DNA of 64,000 bases, taken from the NCBI RefSeq assembly GCF_003268655.1, contig NZ_CP029642.1, forward strand, positions 3,782,001-3,846,000. The letters are read 5' to 3'. The notes beneath the pieces are model-generated. The model did no database searches. It worked only from the letters and a program-made list of their open reading frames with translations, and was not told where the DNA came from. Origin of the DNA: Arthrobacter dokdonellae. Lineage in GTDB: Bacteria > Actinomycetota > Actinomycetes > Actinomycetales > Micrococcaceae. Position numbers and translations under genes: made by a program. Of this stretch, positions 45,664-54,061 are shown piece after piece. Within the stretch, counting starts at the first letter, position 1. Each line of letters starts with the position of its first letter.

Positions 45664-45936
45664 CTATTCCAAACGTGAGGGAGCACACTGCCGGCGGCCC
45701 GGGTGCGAAGGCGCCGCATCCGCCGCCCAGACTGCAGCGGCTCCGGCGGCCTAGGCCACACGGTCCGGCACGGCAAAGGTGGTGCCCAGGACCAGGCGCG
45801 ACGCCGGGAACACGGCGGCCAGCCGGGCCGGGACGTCGGTGAGCTGGAAAAGTTCGACGGCGGCGCTGAACGCCGGTGCCCCGGCCGCGATAAGAATCGC
45901 CGTGCGCCGGCTTTTGACGCTGGTGGGCAAGGGCAT
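45664..45936 (-). pseudogene. DUF2809 protein remnant with in-frame amber stop
   Basis: The readable piece ends VELFQLTDVPARLAAVFP, then RLVLGTTFAVPDRVA, which is the C-terminal half of the small membrane protein family DUF2809. A TAG at 45751-45753 interrupts it, yet the same frame goes on with AAGAAAVWAADAA, fitting the family's last segment, before a stop at 45664. The N-terminal membrane segments are missing. I infer a truncated and nonsense-mutated gene. Confidence 0.65.
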
Positions 45937-45993
45937 GTCCTCGAGTCTAGGGGCCCGGGCCGCCTGGGTTTTGGCGGGCGGCGTTCTCTACCT

Positions 45994-46329
45994 GAGGTGG
46001 TGGACCTGCGCAGCCTGCGCCCGCTGGACCGGGAAACGGTCTGCGCCTCCGTCCGCAAGACCAGCAGGGCCGTGGTCCTCGACGACGACTGGCTCAGTCA
46101 TGGCGTCGGCGCGGAAATCTCCGCCACGCTCATGGAGGGATTCTTCGACTACCTGGACGCGCCGGTCCGCCGCGTGGCCGCAGCGGAAGTACCGCTGCCC
46201 TACGCCAAACCCCTGGAACTCGCGGCCCTGCCGAATGCGAACGACCTGATCAGGGTCATCCGCGAACTCCTGGACGCCACCCGTTTCAGGCCGCAAGCAG
46301 CAGGCGCCATTGCCACCGATGTTCGATAG
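45994..46329 (+). pseudogene. C-terminal fragment of a 2-oxoacid dehydrogenase E1 beta subunit
   Basis: About 110 residues beginning EVVDLRSLRPLDRETV, then VGAEISATLMEGFFDYLDAPVRRV and EVPLPYAKPLELAALPN, which are the transketolase C-terminal domain of E1-beta (pyruvate or branched-chain type). The first two thirds of the gene are absent; the break coincides with the DUF2809 remnant. The E2 remnant starts nine bases after the stop with a good GGAGG site, so an E1-E2 operon once stood here. Confidence 0.8.
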
Positions 46330-46338
46330 GAGGATTCC

Positions 46339-46878
46339 ATGCCAGAAGTAGTCATGCCCAGGCTTTCCGACACGATGGCGGAAGGCGTGCTCAGCCGTTG
46401 GCTCAAAAAGGAGGGGGACGCGGTCCGGCACGGGGACGTGATCGGCGAAATCGACACCGACAAGGCCACAATGGAGTTGGAAAGCTTCGACGACGGAATC
46501 TTGGAGAAACTGCTGGTCCCGGAAGGCACCACAGTGGCGATCGGCCAGCCCCCGGCAGTCATAGGCGACGGCAGCGGCCGCCCGCAACCAGCGGCTCCCG
46601 CCCCGGCCGGTCGCACCGTGAAGGGCAGGCCCCTCCGAGCGGCCAGGACACACAGCCGGCCCAGCCGCCGTCGCCCGCCCCGGACCCGGTGGAGGTCCCG
46701 CTGACGCAGATGCGCAAGGTGACGGCGCGCCGGCTCACCGAAAGCGCTGCCGCGCCGCACTTCTACCTGACCTGCGGTGGCCTTGGACGATGGCCTGATT
46801 GTCCCGGTGGTCACCGACCCCGATGCCAAGAGCCTGGACCGGATTGACACAGAAACGCGGTCACTGGCGGAAAAGGCT
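46339..46878 (+). pseudogene. Dihydrolipoamide acyltransferase (E2) remnant, frameshifted and deleted
   Basis: The N-terminal lipoyl domain is intact: PEVVMPRLSDTMAEGVLSRW with the lipoyl Lys in IDTDKATMELES. After about residue 85 the frame shifts; the next recognisable part, LTQMRKVTARRLTESAAAPHFYLT, lies one frame over. About 85 residues are then missing before VALDDGLIVPVVTDPDAKSL, back in the first frame, and the catalytic C-terminus is absent. At least two frame changes and one deletion, so no functional E2 can be made, though a free lipoyl-domain peptide of 121 residues is still encoded. Confidence 0.85.
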
Positions 46879-46960
46879 GGAGGACCCACTGCGGATTGTC
46901 ATCTGAACCGTGGCGCCATGGAACTGCCGGACACCCGTTCCCGGCGAGGGCCGCCAGTGC

Positions 46961-46966
46961 TAGGCT
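46961..46966 (+). promoter_or_regulatory. -10 box TAGGCT before the RibD-like gene, leaderless configuration
   Basis: TAGGCT, six bases GGCGCC, then GTG 46973. Confidence 0.5.
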
Positions 46967-46972
46967 GGCGCC

Positions 46973-47521
46973 GTGAGGCCGCTGCGGTATTCCATTAATG
47001 TCACCTTGGACGGTTGCTGTGACCACCGTGCGGGGATCCCAGACGAAGAGCTGCACCGCCATGCAGCGGAAAGCATCGCCCGGGCCGATGCACTGCTCTT
47101 TGGCCGCGTCACCTATCAAATGATGGAGGACGCCTGGCGGGCACCTTGGCGGCCGGGGACCATGCCCGAGTGGATGGAATCCTTCGCCCGGACCATCGAC
47201 ACAGCGAAAAAGTACGTCGTCTCCAGCAGCCTCGACCGGGTCGACTGGAACGCCGAGCTCGTCCGCGGGGACCTGGAAACATCCGTTCGGGAGCTGAAGC
47301 AGGAGTCCGGCAACGGGTTGTTCACGGGAGGCGTGCACCTGCCCATGGCGCTGGCGGAGCTGGGATTGATCGACGAGTATGAGTTCGTGGTGCATCCCAG
47401 GCTCGTTGGCCACGGGCCCAGCTTGTTCGCGGGGCTGTCCAAGCCCCTGGACTTGGAACTGGTGGACCGGCTGGAGTACGGCTCAGGCGCAGTGGCCATG
47501 CGCTATGAGCCGAGACGGTAG
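46973..47521 (+). CDS. Dihydrofolate reductase-like/RibD C-terminal domain protein
   Basis: 182 residues from GTG 46973. It has the RibD_C/YwjB layout: LRYSINVTLDG, a DALLFGRVTYQMM segment, KYVVSSSL, and GNGLFTGGVHLPMALAELGLIDEYEFVVHP. Such stand-alone proteins are NADPH-dependent reductases of unknown substrate and are not the main folate enzyme. The gene looks intact within a neighbourhood of remnants. Confidence 0.85.
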   Translation: MRPLRYSINVTLDGCCDHRAGIPDEELHRHAAESIARADALLFGRVTYQMMEDAWRAPWRPGTMPEWMESFARTIDTAKKYVVSSSLDRVDWNAELVRGDLETSVRELKQESGNGLFTGGVHLPMALAELGLIDEYEFVVHPRLVGHGPSLFAGLSKPLDLELVDRLEYGSGAVAMRYEPRR

Positions 47522-47586
47522 CCGCTTGCAGTCAACGCGCGTGCAGCCCCTTGCCCGGCCCGGTGCTGGCGGATATCGTGTCCGCC

Positions 47587-47736
47587 ATGACTTTCGCGAA
47601 TGTGGGGACACTGGGCGCTGTTGCGGGTGGGCGCGACGAGCTGGTCTCCCTCCTGACCACCCCCAGTGACACGCGTCAGGCGATCGGATGCCTCGCCTAC
47701 GAGGTGGGAGTGAATGGTTCTCCGCTGCGGGATTGA
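47587..47736 (+). pseudogene. N-terminal fragment of an ABM-type (quinol-like) monooxygenase
   Basis: 49 residues: MTFANVGTLGAVAGGRDELVSLLT and then AIGCLAYEVGVNG resemble the first half of antibiotic-biosynthesis-monooxygenase proteins (about 100 residues), but the frame stops at 47736 and the second half is not found downstream. TATCGT seven bases before the ATG could still drive it. Confidence 0.5.
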
Positions 47737-47764
47737 TTCGATGTGCGCCCGGCCGCGGCTGGCG

Positions 47765-47770
47765 TAGGAT
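47765..47770 (+). promoter_or_regulatory. -10 box TAGGAT before DUF1801 gene, leaderless configuration
   Basis: TAGGAT, six bases CGCAGC, then ATG 47777. Confidence 0.5.
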
Positions 47771-47776
47771 CGCAGC

Positions 47777-48130
47777 ATGGGTACCGTTGGCACATATCTG
47801 AGCACCATCGAAGACGCCGATCGCGCCGCACTTGAACGCGTCTACGCGATCGCAAGCGAAATTGTGCCAGAGGCCGAGGAGGGCACCAGCTACGCCATGG
47901 CGGCACTGCTCTACCGTGGCAAGGGGCTCATTGCCGTCGTCCAGGCAAGGAAGTTCCTGTCGATCTACCCCTTTAGCGGCGCCGTTATTGCCGCCAATTC
48001 CGAGGTGTTGGCCGGCTTCGAAACGACCACCGGCAGCATCCACTTTTCCGCGGAACATCAACTGCCCGACGCCGCCCTGCGCCGCATCGTCGAGGCGCGG
48101 CGCGCCGAGATTGACGCAAAGAGCCGCTAG
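47777..48130 (+). CDS. DUF1801 (YdhG-like) protein
   Basis: 117 residues. EEGTSYAMAALLYRGKGLIAV and ARKFLSIYPFSGAVI fit the DUF1801 fold (frataxin-like alpha/beta). The role of these proteins is not settled. Its stop overlaps by four bases the stop of the convergent gene 48127-48576, a second, more distant member of the same fold. Confidence 0.72.
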   Translation: MGTVGTYLSTIEDADRAALERVYAIASEIVPEAEEGTSYAMAALLYRGKGLIAVVQARKFLSIYPFSGAVIAANSEVLAGFETTTGSIHFSAEHQLPDAALRRIVEARRAEIDAKSR

Positions 48131-48576
48131 GAAACCGAGGCCTTGACGAGTTCGGCAATCTTCTGCTCCACGGTCGGGCTCCACGTTTGAAGCGCATACG
48201 ACACCGGCCAGATCTCACCGTCGTCGAGGCGTGCGGCTTCCTGGAACTCGATGGTCGAATACCGGGTGTTGAATTTGCCCGCGTTCTTGAAACAAAAAAC
48301 AACCTTGCCGTCCGCAGTCGCATAGGCCGGCATCCCGTACCAGGTCTTCGGCAAGAGCCCCGGTGCATTCGCCGTGGCAACGACGTGCACCCGCTCGGCG
48401 ATCAGACGATCCTCCGGTGTCATCTTTGCGATGCTCTCGAGGACGGCCTGCAGGCCATCGGCCTTCTTGGCACCCTGCTTTCCTTCGGCGCGCAATTCCG
48501 CGGCGCGCTGCTTGATTGCGGCGTGCTCCGCCGGAGAAAAGCCAGTGGATTCGGATGTTGCGTTCGTGATTGGCAT
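48127..48576 (-). CDS. DUF1801-like protein
   Basis: 149 residues with GGGGAG before the ATG. The N-terminus is charged (HAAIKQRAAELRAEGK); the core LPKTWYGMPAYATADGKVVFCFKNAGKF resembles DUF1801 proteins, which carry a W/Y-G-M-P pattern. Function unknown. It converges on the other DUF1801 gene with a four-base overlap; the pair may have arisen separately because their sequences differ widely. Confidence 0.75.
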   Translation of the reverse strand: MPITNATSESTGFSPAEHAAIKQRAAELRAEGKQGAKKADGLQAVLESIAKMTPEDRLIAERVHVVATANAPGLLPKTWYGMPAYATADGKVVFCFKNAGKFNTRYSTIEFQEAARLDDGEIWPVSYALQTWSPTVEQKIAELVKASVS

Positions 48577-48703
48577 TTTCGTTCTCCCCTTTGAGGTTCG
48601 CGGTGCTGGTGGCCGCCTTCCAGGAACAGGCTATGCCCGCACCGCACCGCGGCGCTTCTTCATTCCTGCTCGGCACCGTCAGGTCCGTTGCAGCGTTGCT
48701 CCG

Positions 48704-49077
48704 TCATTGGGAGCGTGGAACGCCAAACGTGACGATGGACTGCAGACCCGTTCGTAGCTTTTCCAGGACGTACCGCTCGTGCGGAACAAGCGCCCCGGGA
48801 AGGTCGTCAAGATCAAACCACGCCAAAGCTGCCGATTTGTCCGGTTCCATGATCCGAGGCTCGCCGAACAGGCCTCACAGCTGAAGAAGAAATCAACGCG
48901 TGCTTCCGCGGGACGGTGCATCGTGGTGAGCGCAAGCAGGTCTTTGGCGGCAATACCGACGCCGATTTCTTCCCGGGCCTCACGGCGGGCTGCTTCGGCA
49001 ACCGATTCATTGGCCTCAACGTGGCCGCCGGCGGCGGAAACCCACGCGGATCGGTATCCCGGGCAACGGGCGTCGCC
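48704..49077 (-). pseudogene. Nudix hydrolase remnant with a frameshift and no N-terminus
   Basis: On the minus strand a full Nudix box can be read: GGHVEANESVAEAARREAREEIGV (given here in two parts: GGHVEANESVAEAA and RREAREEIGV). It continues to VDFFFSCEA; then the frame shifts by one base and goes on as GEPRIMEPDKSAALAWFDL and LVPHERYVLEKL to a stop at 48704. Upstream of 49077 the expected first strands are missing. The box itself is perfect, so decay is probably recent. Confidence 0.72.
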
Positions 49078-49164
49078 AAATCCATGCCAAACACCCCATC
49101 ACACCCTAGTACAAATATTCGATATCCAAGCATGGCACCGCGGCCGTTGTGCTTGGATGGAGGC

Positions 49165-49659
49165 ATGCCCACCCTCATCGTGCTGCGCGGAAACTCCGGC
49201 TCCGGCAAGAGCACGGTGGCGCGCGTGCTGCAAAGGGAACTGGGTGCGGTGTGGATCGAACAGGACTACTTCCGCCGGGGCATACTGGGTGAAGTCGGCA
49301 ACTACTCCCCGCTGAGTGTGGAGCTCATTGAACATGCGGCGGCGCTGGCCCTGGCGCATGGTCGGGATGTGGTCATGGACGGCATGTTTAACGCCTCAAA
49401 GTACAGCGCGTCATTCCGCCGCCTGCGGGACGGGCATGCCGGCCTCAGCCTGTTCTACGCCTGGGACCTCACGCTGGAGGAGACCCTGCGCCGCCACCAG
49501 ACCCGGCCACACAAGCTGGCCGACTTTGGCGAAAAGCAGATGCGCGGCTGGTACCACGGTTGGGACGCACTGCAAGGGATCGAGGAGCGCCGGATCACCG
49601 CGGAGGTAACGGTGGAGGAAACGGTCAGGGGCATCGTGGCGGACGTCCAAAACCGGTAG
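49165..49659 (+). CDS. P-loop kinase-like ATP-binding protein
   Basis: 164 residues from ATG 49165, with GGATGGAGG just upstream. Walker A LRGNSGSGKST at residues 7-17, then WIEQDYFRRGILGE and DVVMDGMFNASKYS as in small zeta-toxin/uridine-kinase-like phosphotransferases. A lid-like RRHQTRPHKLADFG follows. The substrate is unknown. The reading frame stays open upstream but that part lies in the Nudix remnant and is not conserved-looking. Confidence 0.78.
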   Translation: MPTLIVLRGNSGSGKSTVARVLQRELGAVWIEQDYFRRGILGEVGNYSPLSVELIEHAAALALAHGRDVVMDGMFNASKYSASFRRLRDGHAGLSLFYAWDLTLEETLRRHQTRPHKLADFGEKQMRGWYHGWDALQGIEERRITAEVTVEETVRGIVADVQNR

Positions 49660-49732
49660 GCGGCCCAGGTACCCGCGCAGACACCACGCTGGCGGCCGGC
49701 CCAGCCAGCCGGACCGCCTCAGCGGGACAGCG

Positions 49733-50437
49733 TCAGGCGGTCAGGCCCAGCCTGCTCATGCGCTTCGAGTGCCCGCGGGTCACCTGCGCCAGGATCGTCG
49801 CAACTTCCGAGGCCGCCTCCTCCTGGGTCCCGTCGGGGCTGAGGCCCACCAGAAAGCTGTGCCGCGCGCCGATCCGCTGGACCTGGGTCAGGGCCTCCCC
49901 CACCAGCCGTCGCCCCCACAATGCCAACCGGGAGGACAACCGGGGATCCTCGGCAAGCATTTTCCGCAACAGGCCCTCCAAAAGTGCGCTCTGTTCGGGA
50001 CTGGTGCGCACCCTGGCAATGATTCCGCGTGTTTCACCGTCCAGGCGCACGGCAATGGCCGCGTAGAAATCCTCGGTGATGGCATCCACCACGTACGCCT
50101 TCATGAGGGACTCGTGCCAGTCGCCGGGCCGCGTGCGCTCGTGGAACGCATCCACCATGCGCTGGAACGGCAGCATGGCCAATTCCGGGTCCATCCCCAT
50201 GGCCAGCAGCCTTCCGCACACCATCTCGTAGTGCCCAAACTCGGCCACGGCCATCTTGCCCAGGACTGCGCGGTCATTGAGCGTCGGCGAGTATCGGGCG
50301 TCGGAGGACAGCCGCTCAAATCCGGAAAGTTCCCCGTAGGCAATGCCGCCGAGCAGGTCCACCACAAATTTGTCATAGCGGGCGCTGAGCTCCCCGGCGG
50401 AGATGGGCTCTTCGGCTGCGGCAGGCGGAGTACTCAT
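49733..50437 (-). CDS. Ferritin-like (tRNA-hydroxylase-like) protein, Rv3210c type
   Basis: 234 residues, mainly helical. Potential di-iron ligands of the ferritin-like fold: Glu in GELSGFERLSSDAR, E-x2-H in AVAEFGHYEMV, and Glu in AITEDFYAAIAVRL. Such proteins lie next to a DEAD-box helicase in other actinobacteria, as here. MiaE-like hydroxylation is only a fold-based guess. The gene is divergent from an RNB nuclease; TACGCT is seven bases before the ATG. Confidence 0.75.
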   Translation of the reverse strand: MSTPPAAAEEPISAGELSARYDKFVVDLLGGIAYGELSGFERLSSDARYSPTLNDRAVLGKMAVAEFGHYEMVCGRLLAMGMDPELAMLPFQRMVDAFHERTRPGDWHESLMKAYVVDAITEDFYAAIAVRLDGETRGIIARVRTSPEQSALLEGLLRKMLAEDPRLSSRLALWGRRLVGEALTQVQRIGARHSFLVGLSPDGTQEEAASEVATILAQVTRGHSKRMSRLGLTA

Positions 50438-50444
50438 AGGCTCC

Positions 50445-50450
50445 AGCGTA
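50445..50450 (-). promoter_or_regulatory. -10 box TACGCT of the ferritin-like gene
   Basis: Minus-strand TACGCT, seven bases GGAGCCT, then ATG 50437. The embedded GGAG is too close to act as a ribosome site. Confidence 0.5.
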
Positions 50451-50490
50451 GCCCGTGCCGTGCCACCCTTGCGTGACGGGGCGAATCGTT

Positions 50491-50496
50491 TACGCT
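50491..50496 (+). promoter_or_regulatory. -10 box TACGCT of the RNB gene
   Basis: TACGCT, six bases GATTGC, then GTG 50503. This geometry also fixes the start codon of the gene. Confidence 0.55.
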
Positions 50497-50502
50497 GATT
50501 GC

Positions 50503-51987
50503 GTGCCTTACTCTTTCATTGGCGTCAAAAGCAGCGCCGCGCAGCAGACACTGGCCGAGGCGCTGGCGGCGCTCGCGGTGGAATTCAAGCTGCCGGACGG
50601 CTTTGGCCCGGAGGTGCTGGCCGAGGTGGAGAAGGTCATTGCCGGGCACGCGCTCCCCGAGTTGGACCTGACCGCCATGCCGTTCATCACGATCGACCCG
50701 CCGTCCTCGCAAGACCTGGACCAGGCCATGTTCCTGGAACGCAAGGGAGAGGGCTACCTGGTCCATTACGCCATCGCCGACGTGCCTTCCTTTGTCCCCG
50801 CCGGCGGACCCCTCGACACGGAAACCCGGCGCCGCGGCCAGACCTTCTACACGCCCGGCAACCGCATACCGCTCCACCCGGTCCCGCTCAGCGAGGGTGC
50901 CGCCAGCCTTTTTGCCAACGATCCGCGCTCGGCCTTCGTGTGGGAGATCGGGCTTGCCGCGGACGGCTCGCAGACCTCGGCGCGGGTCCGCCGGGCCACC
51001 GTCCGGAGCGTCGCCAAGCTCGCCTACGCCCAGGCCCAGGACATGCTCGACGCCGGAACCGCGCCGGCCGCCTATGCCGGCACCTTGGCGCTGTTGAAGG
51101 AGATCGGGACGAAGCGGATCGAGCTGGAACGCGCCCGCGGCGGTGCCAGCCTGAACGTGCCGGCGCAGGAAGTGGAATTCGTGGACGGGCGCTACGTCCT
51201 CCAGTTCCGTCCCGCCCTGCCCATTGAAGACTGGAACGCCCAGATTTCGCTGCTGACCGGCATGGCCGCCGCGCAGGTGATGTTGGACGGCAAGGTGGGC
51301 ATCCTGCGCACCATGCCCGCCCCGGACGCCGACGCCGTCGCCGCCTACCGGCTGCAGACAGTGGCGCTGGGCAAGCCCTGGGACGAAGGCACGGCCTACG
51401 GGGCCTACCTGCGGACCCTGGACACCACGGACCCAAAGCAGCTGGCCCTGATGCACGCCGCCTCCACGCTGTTCCGCGGAGCGGACTACACCCCGTTTAA
51501 CGGCACAGTGCCTCAAAAAGTGACCCAGGCCGCAGTCGCCGCCCCCTACGCCCACGCCACCGCGCCGCTGCGCCGGCTGGTGGACCGGTTCGTCCTGGCC
51601 ATCTGCGCGTCACTGTGCTCAGGGGCCGAGGTTCCGCAGTGGGCGGTCCAGGCCCTGGACGAGCTGCCCGAGATCATGTCAGCCTCCAACCAGTTGGCCA
51701 GCAAGGTGGACAAGGCCGCGATCGACACGGTGGAGGCAGCGCTGCTGAGCCACCGCGTCGGAACCGAATTTGACGCCGTCGTCCTTGCCGGGCCGCGGCA
51801 GAACGGCCACACCACCAAGGCCAGCGCTGCCCGCAGCACCATCCAAATCGCCGAGCCGGCAATCACCGGATACTGCGACGGGGCCCTGGAACCAGGCACC
51901 GTGGTGCGGGTGCGGCTCGTGACAGCGGACATCGCCACGCGCACCGTCCAGTTTGTCCCGGCCGACGCTGCGCGAACGGACACTTAA
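50503..51987 (+). CDS. RNB-domain ribonuclease (RNase II/R family)
   Basis: 494 residues from GTG 50503 (MPYSFIGVKS); the in-frame ATG at 50455 lies upstream of the promoter. The RNB catalytic region holds the Mg-binding aspartates in ITIDPPSSQDLDQAMF near residue 65, then HYAIADVPSFV, RRGQTFYTPGNRIPLHP and, late, YAHATAPLRRLVDRFV. It lacks the cold-shock and S1 domains of full RNase R, so it is the short actinobacterial type. It hydrolyses RNA 3'-5'. It lies upstream of a DEAD-box helicase gene, an apt functional pairing. Confidence 0.9.
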   Translation: MPYSFIGVKSSAAQQTLAEALAALAVEFKLPDGFGPEVLAEVEKVIAGHALPELDLTAMPFITIDPPSSQDLDQAMFLERKGEGYLVHYAIADVPSFVPAGGPLDTETRRRGQTFYTPGNRIPLHPVPLSEGAASLFANDPRSAFVWEIGLAADGSQTSARVRRATVRSVAKLAYAQAQDMLDAGTAPAAYAGTLALLKEIGTKRIELERARGGASLNVPAQEVEFVDGRYVLQFRPALPIEDWNAQISLLTGMAAAQVMLDGKVGILRTMPAPDADAVAAYRLQTVALGKPWDEGTAYGAYLRTLDTTDPKQLALMHAASTLFRGADYTPFNGTVPQKVTQAAVAAPYAHATAPLRRLVDRFVLAICASLCSGAEVPQWAVQALDELPEIMSASNQLASKVDKAAIDTVEAALLSHRVGTEFDAVVLAGPRQNGHTTKASAARSTIQIAEPAITGYCDGALEPGTVVRVRLVTADIATRTVQFVPADAARTDT

Positions 51988-52386
51988 CGCCGGTGCCTGG
52001 CGCCAACACCGCCATTCCTTGGGCCTGTGCCCGCGGCCGCGGGGGACCCGCTACGGGCTTGCGAGCAGCAGGAGCGGCCGGGGAGCGAAGCCCCGGATCG
52101 CGACATACTCGATCACCGGCGGGCGTGACCGGCTAGACTGTCAAGGTAGACATGGATGCCCGGTCGTTGATGAATGTATTTGATTCAACAAACCCGCCCC
52201 TACGCGAGTCTTTTTTATGGTCCGCCCCGCCCGCCGCTCTGGCGGAGGGAGGCCACGTTTTTGCAAGCCCGCGATCGGCTTCCCTCAAGATTGTGCGCGC
52301 CCGCCAGGTTCCGTTCGGCCATGAAACGCCGGCGTCGAGCCCACGTAAGGGCACGCACCCGTATAGACGAATTGAATGGTAAGCAT
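51988..52386 (+). promoter_or_regulatory. 399-bp leader region of the DEAD-box helicase gene
   Basis: TAGACT at 52134-52139 is a good -10 box, giving an untranslated leader of about 240 nt. The region includes a T-run (ttttttat near 52212) and a hairpin CCGCC...GGCGG at 52230-52245. A 76-codon frame starts at ATG 52152 (AAGG just upstream) and stops at 52382, five bases before the helicase TTG. The upstream part (51988-52130) shows no gene. Confidence 0.5.
52152..52382 (+). CDS. Possible 76-residue leader peptide upstream of the helicase
   Basis: It starts MDARSLMNVFDSTNPP, has AAGGT five bases before the ATG and ends five bases before the likely TTG start of the helicase gene, which would allow translational coupling. 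Composition is not clearly that of a real protein, and the frame crosses a hairpin. Low confidence; it may simply be an open frame in a regulatory leader. Confidence 0.25.
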   Translation: MDARSLMNVFDSTNPPLRESFLWSAPPAALAEGGHVFASPRSASLKIVRARQVPFGHETPASSPRKGTHPYRRIEW

Positions 52387-54048
52387 TTGAGCATTGAAGC
52401 AGATTCCCTCCTGCAGGCGGAAGACAGCAGCGAGAAGGTCGAAATTGACGGCAGCCTGGTCAGCAACGAGCCTCCCCGCCAGGAAGAAAAGGCAACGTTT
52501 GCCAGCTTCGGCGTGAACGCGGACATCGTCCTCTCGCTGAACGAGGCCGGCATCACCCACCCGTTCCCCATTCAGGCCATGACGCTGCCCATCGCGCTGG
52601 GCGGCCACGACATCATCGGCCAGGCCAAGACCGGCACGGGCAAGACCCTCGGCTTCGGCATCCCCGCCCTGCAGCGCGTGGTGGGCCCCAAGGACGACGG
52701 CTTCGAGAAGCTGCCCGTCCCGGGCGCCCCGCAGGCCATGGTGATCGTGCCGACCCGCGAACTGGCCGTCCAGGTCGCCGGCGACCTCACCACGGCATCC
52801 AAGCACCTCGGCGTGCGCATCGCCACCATCTACGGCGGTCGCGCCTACGAGCCCCAGATTGAATCCCTGCAGAAGGGCGTCGAAGTGGTGGTGGGCACGC
52901 CCGGCCGCCTGATCGACCTGCTGCGCCAGCGCCACCTGAACCTGAAGAACGTCAAGATCGTCATCCTGGACGAGGCCGACGAGATGCTGGACCTGGGCTT
53001 CCTGCCGGACGTCGAAACTTTGATTGCCGGCACCCCGGCCGTCCGCCAGACAATGTTGTTCTCCGCCACCATGCCCGGCCCCGTGGTGGCCATGGCCCGG
53101 CGCTACATGTCGCAGCCGACCCACATCCGCGCCGCCGACCCCGACGACGAGGGCCTGACCAAGCGCGACATCCGCCAGTTGATCTACCGCGCCCACAACC
53201 TGGACAAGATTGAGGTCCTGGCCCGGATCCTGCAGGCCCGTGGCCGCGGCCGGAGCATCATCTTCACGAAGACCAAGCGCACCGCCGCCAAGGTCTCCGA
53301 GGAACTGGTTGACCGCGGCTTTGCCGCCGCCGCCATCCACGGCGACCTGGGCCAGGGCGCGCGGGAACAGGCCCTGCGCGCGTTCCGCAACAACAAGGTC
53401 GATGTCCTGGTCGCCACCGACGTGGCCGCCCGCGGCATCGACGTGGACGACGTCACGCACGTGGTCAACTACCAGTGCGTCGAGGACGAAAAGATCTACC
53501 TGCACCGGGTGGGCCGTACGGGCCGCGCCGGCAACAAGGGCACGGCCGTGACGTTCGTGGACTGGGATGACATGCCCCGCTGGGCGCTGATCAACAAGGC
53601 CCTGGGCCTGAGCGTGCCCGAACCCGTTGAGACCTATTCCTCCTCCCCGCACCTGTACACGGACCTGGACATTCCCGAGGGCACCAAGGGCCGCCTTCCG
53701 CGCAACCAGCGCATCCACGCCGGCATCAACGCCGAGGTCCTGGAAGACCTGGGCGAGACGGGCAAACGCAATGCCCCGAAGTCCGACGGCCGCGAAGGCG
53801 GGCACGGCGGCCGCGGGGGAACCCGCGGGGGCAACCGCTCCGGCGCGCACCACGGCGAGAAGCGCACCGGCGAGGGGAATGACGGCGGGCGGAGCCGGCG
53901 TCGCACCTCCTCCGGTGAGCGCAGCGAAGCCGCGGACAACGGTCCCCTGGAGACTGCGGGCGACGCCGCCCCGGCACGCCCGCGCCGCACGCGCACGCGC
54001 CGGCGCAACGGCGAAGTTGTTGGCCAGCCCGAATCCTCGGGCGAGTAG
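52387..54048 (+). CDS. DEAD-box ATP-dependent RNA helicase
   Basis: 553 residues from TTG 52387 (LSIEADS); ATG 52321 and 52174 are in frame but add Arg-rich, non-conserved residues. Motifs in order: Q-motif FASFGVNADIVLSLNEAGITHPFPIQ region, AKTGTGKT, PTRELAVQ, LDEADEMLDLGF, FSATMPG, ATDVAARGIDV, HRVGRTGRAG. The last 120 residues are Gly/Arg-rich (RGGTRGGNRSG), an RNA-binding tail common in actinobacterial RhlE/DeaD helicases. It remodels RNA and is often cold-induced, which fits the long leader. Confidence 0.93.
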   Translation: MSIEADSLLQAEDSSEKVEIDGSLVSNEPPRQEEKATFASFGVNADIVLSLNEAGITHPFPIQAMTLPIALGGHDIIGQAKTGTGKTLGFGIPALQRVVGPKDDGFEKLPVPGAPQAMVIVPTRELAVQVAGDLTTASKHLGVRIATIYGGRAYEPQIESLQKGVEVVVGTPGRLIDLLRQRHLNLKNVKIVILDEADEMLDLGFLPDVETLIAGTPAVRQTMLFSATMPGPVVAMARRYMSQPTHIRAADPDDEGLTKRDIRQLIYRAHNLDKIEVLARILQARGRGRSIIFTKTKRTAAKVSEELVDRGFAAAAIHGDLGQGAREQALRAFRNNKVDVLVATDVAARGIDVDDVTHVVNYQCVEDEKIYLHRVGRTGRAGNKGTAVTFVDWDDMPRWALINKALGLSVPEPVETYSSSPHLYTDLDIPEGTKGRLPRNQRIHAGINAEVLEDLGETGKRNAPKSDGREGGHGGRGGTRGGNRSGAHHGEKRTGEGNDGGRSRRRTSSGERSEAADNGPLETAGDAAPARPRRTRTRRRNGEVVGQPESSGE

Positions 54049-54061
54049 CAGCGGACCCCGC

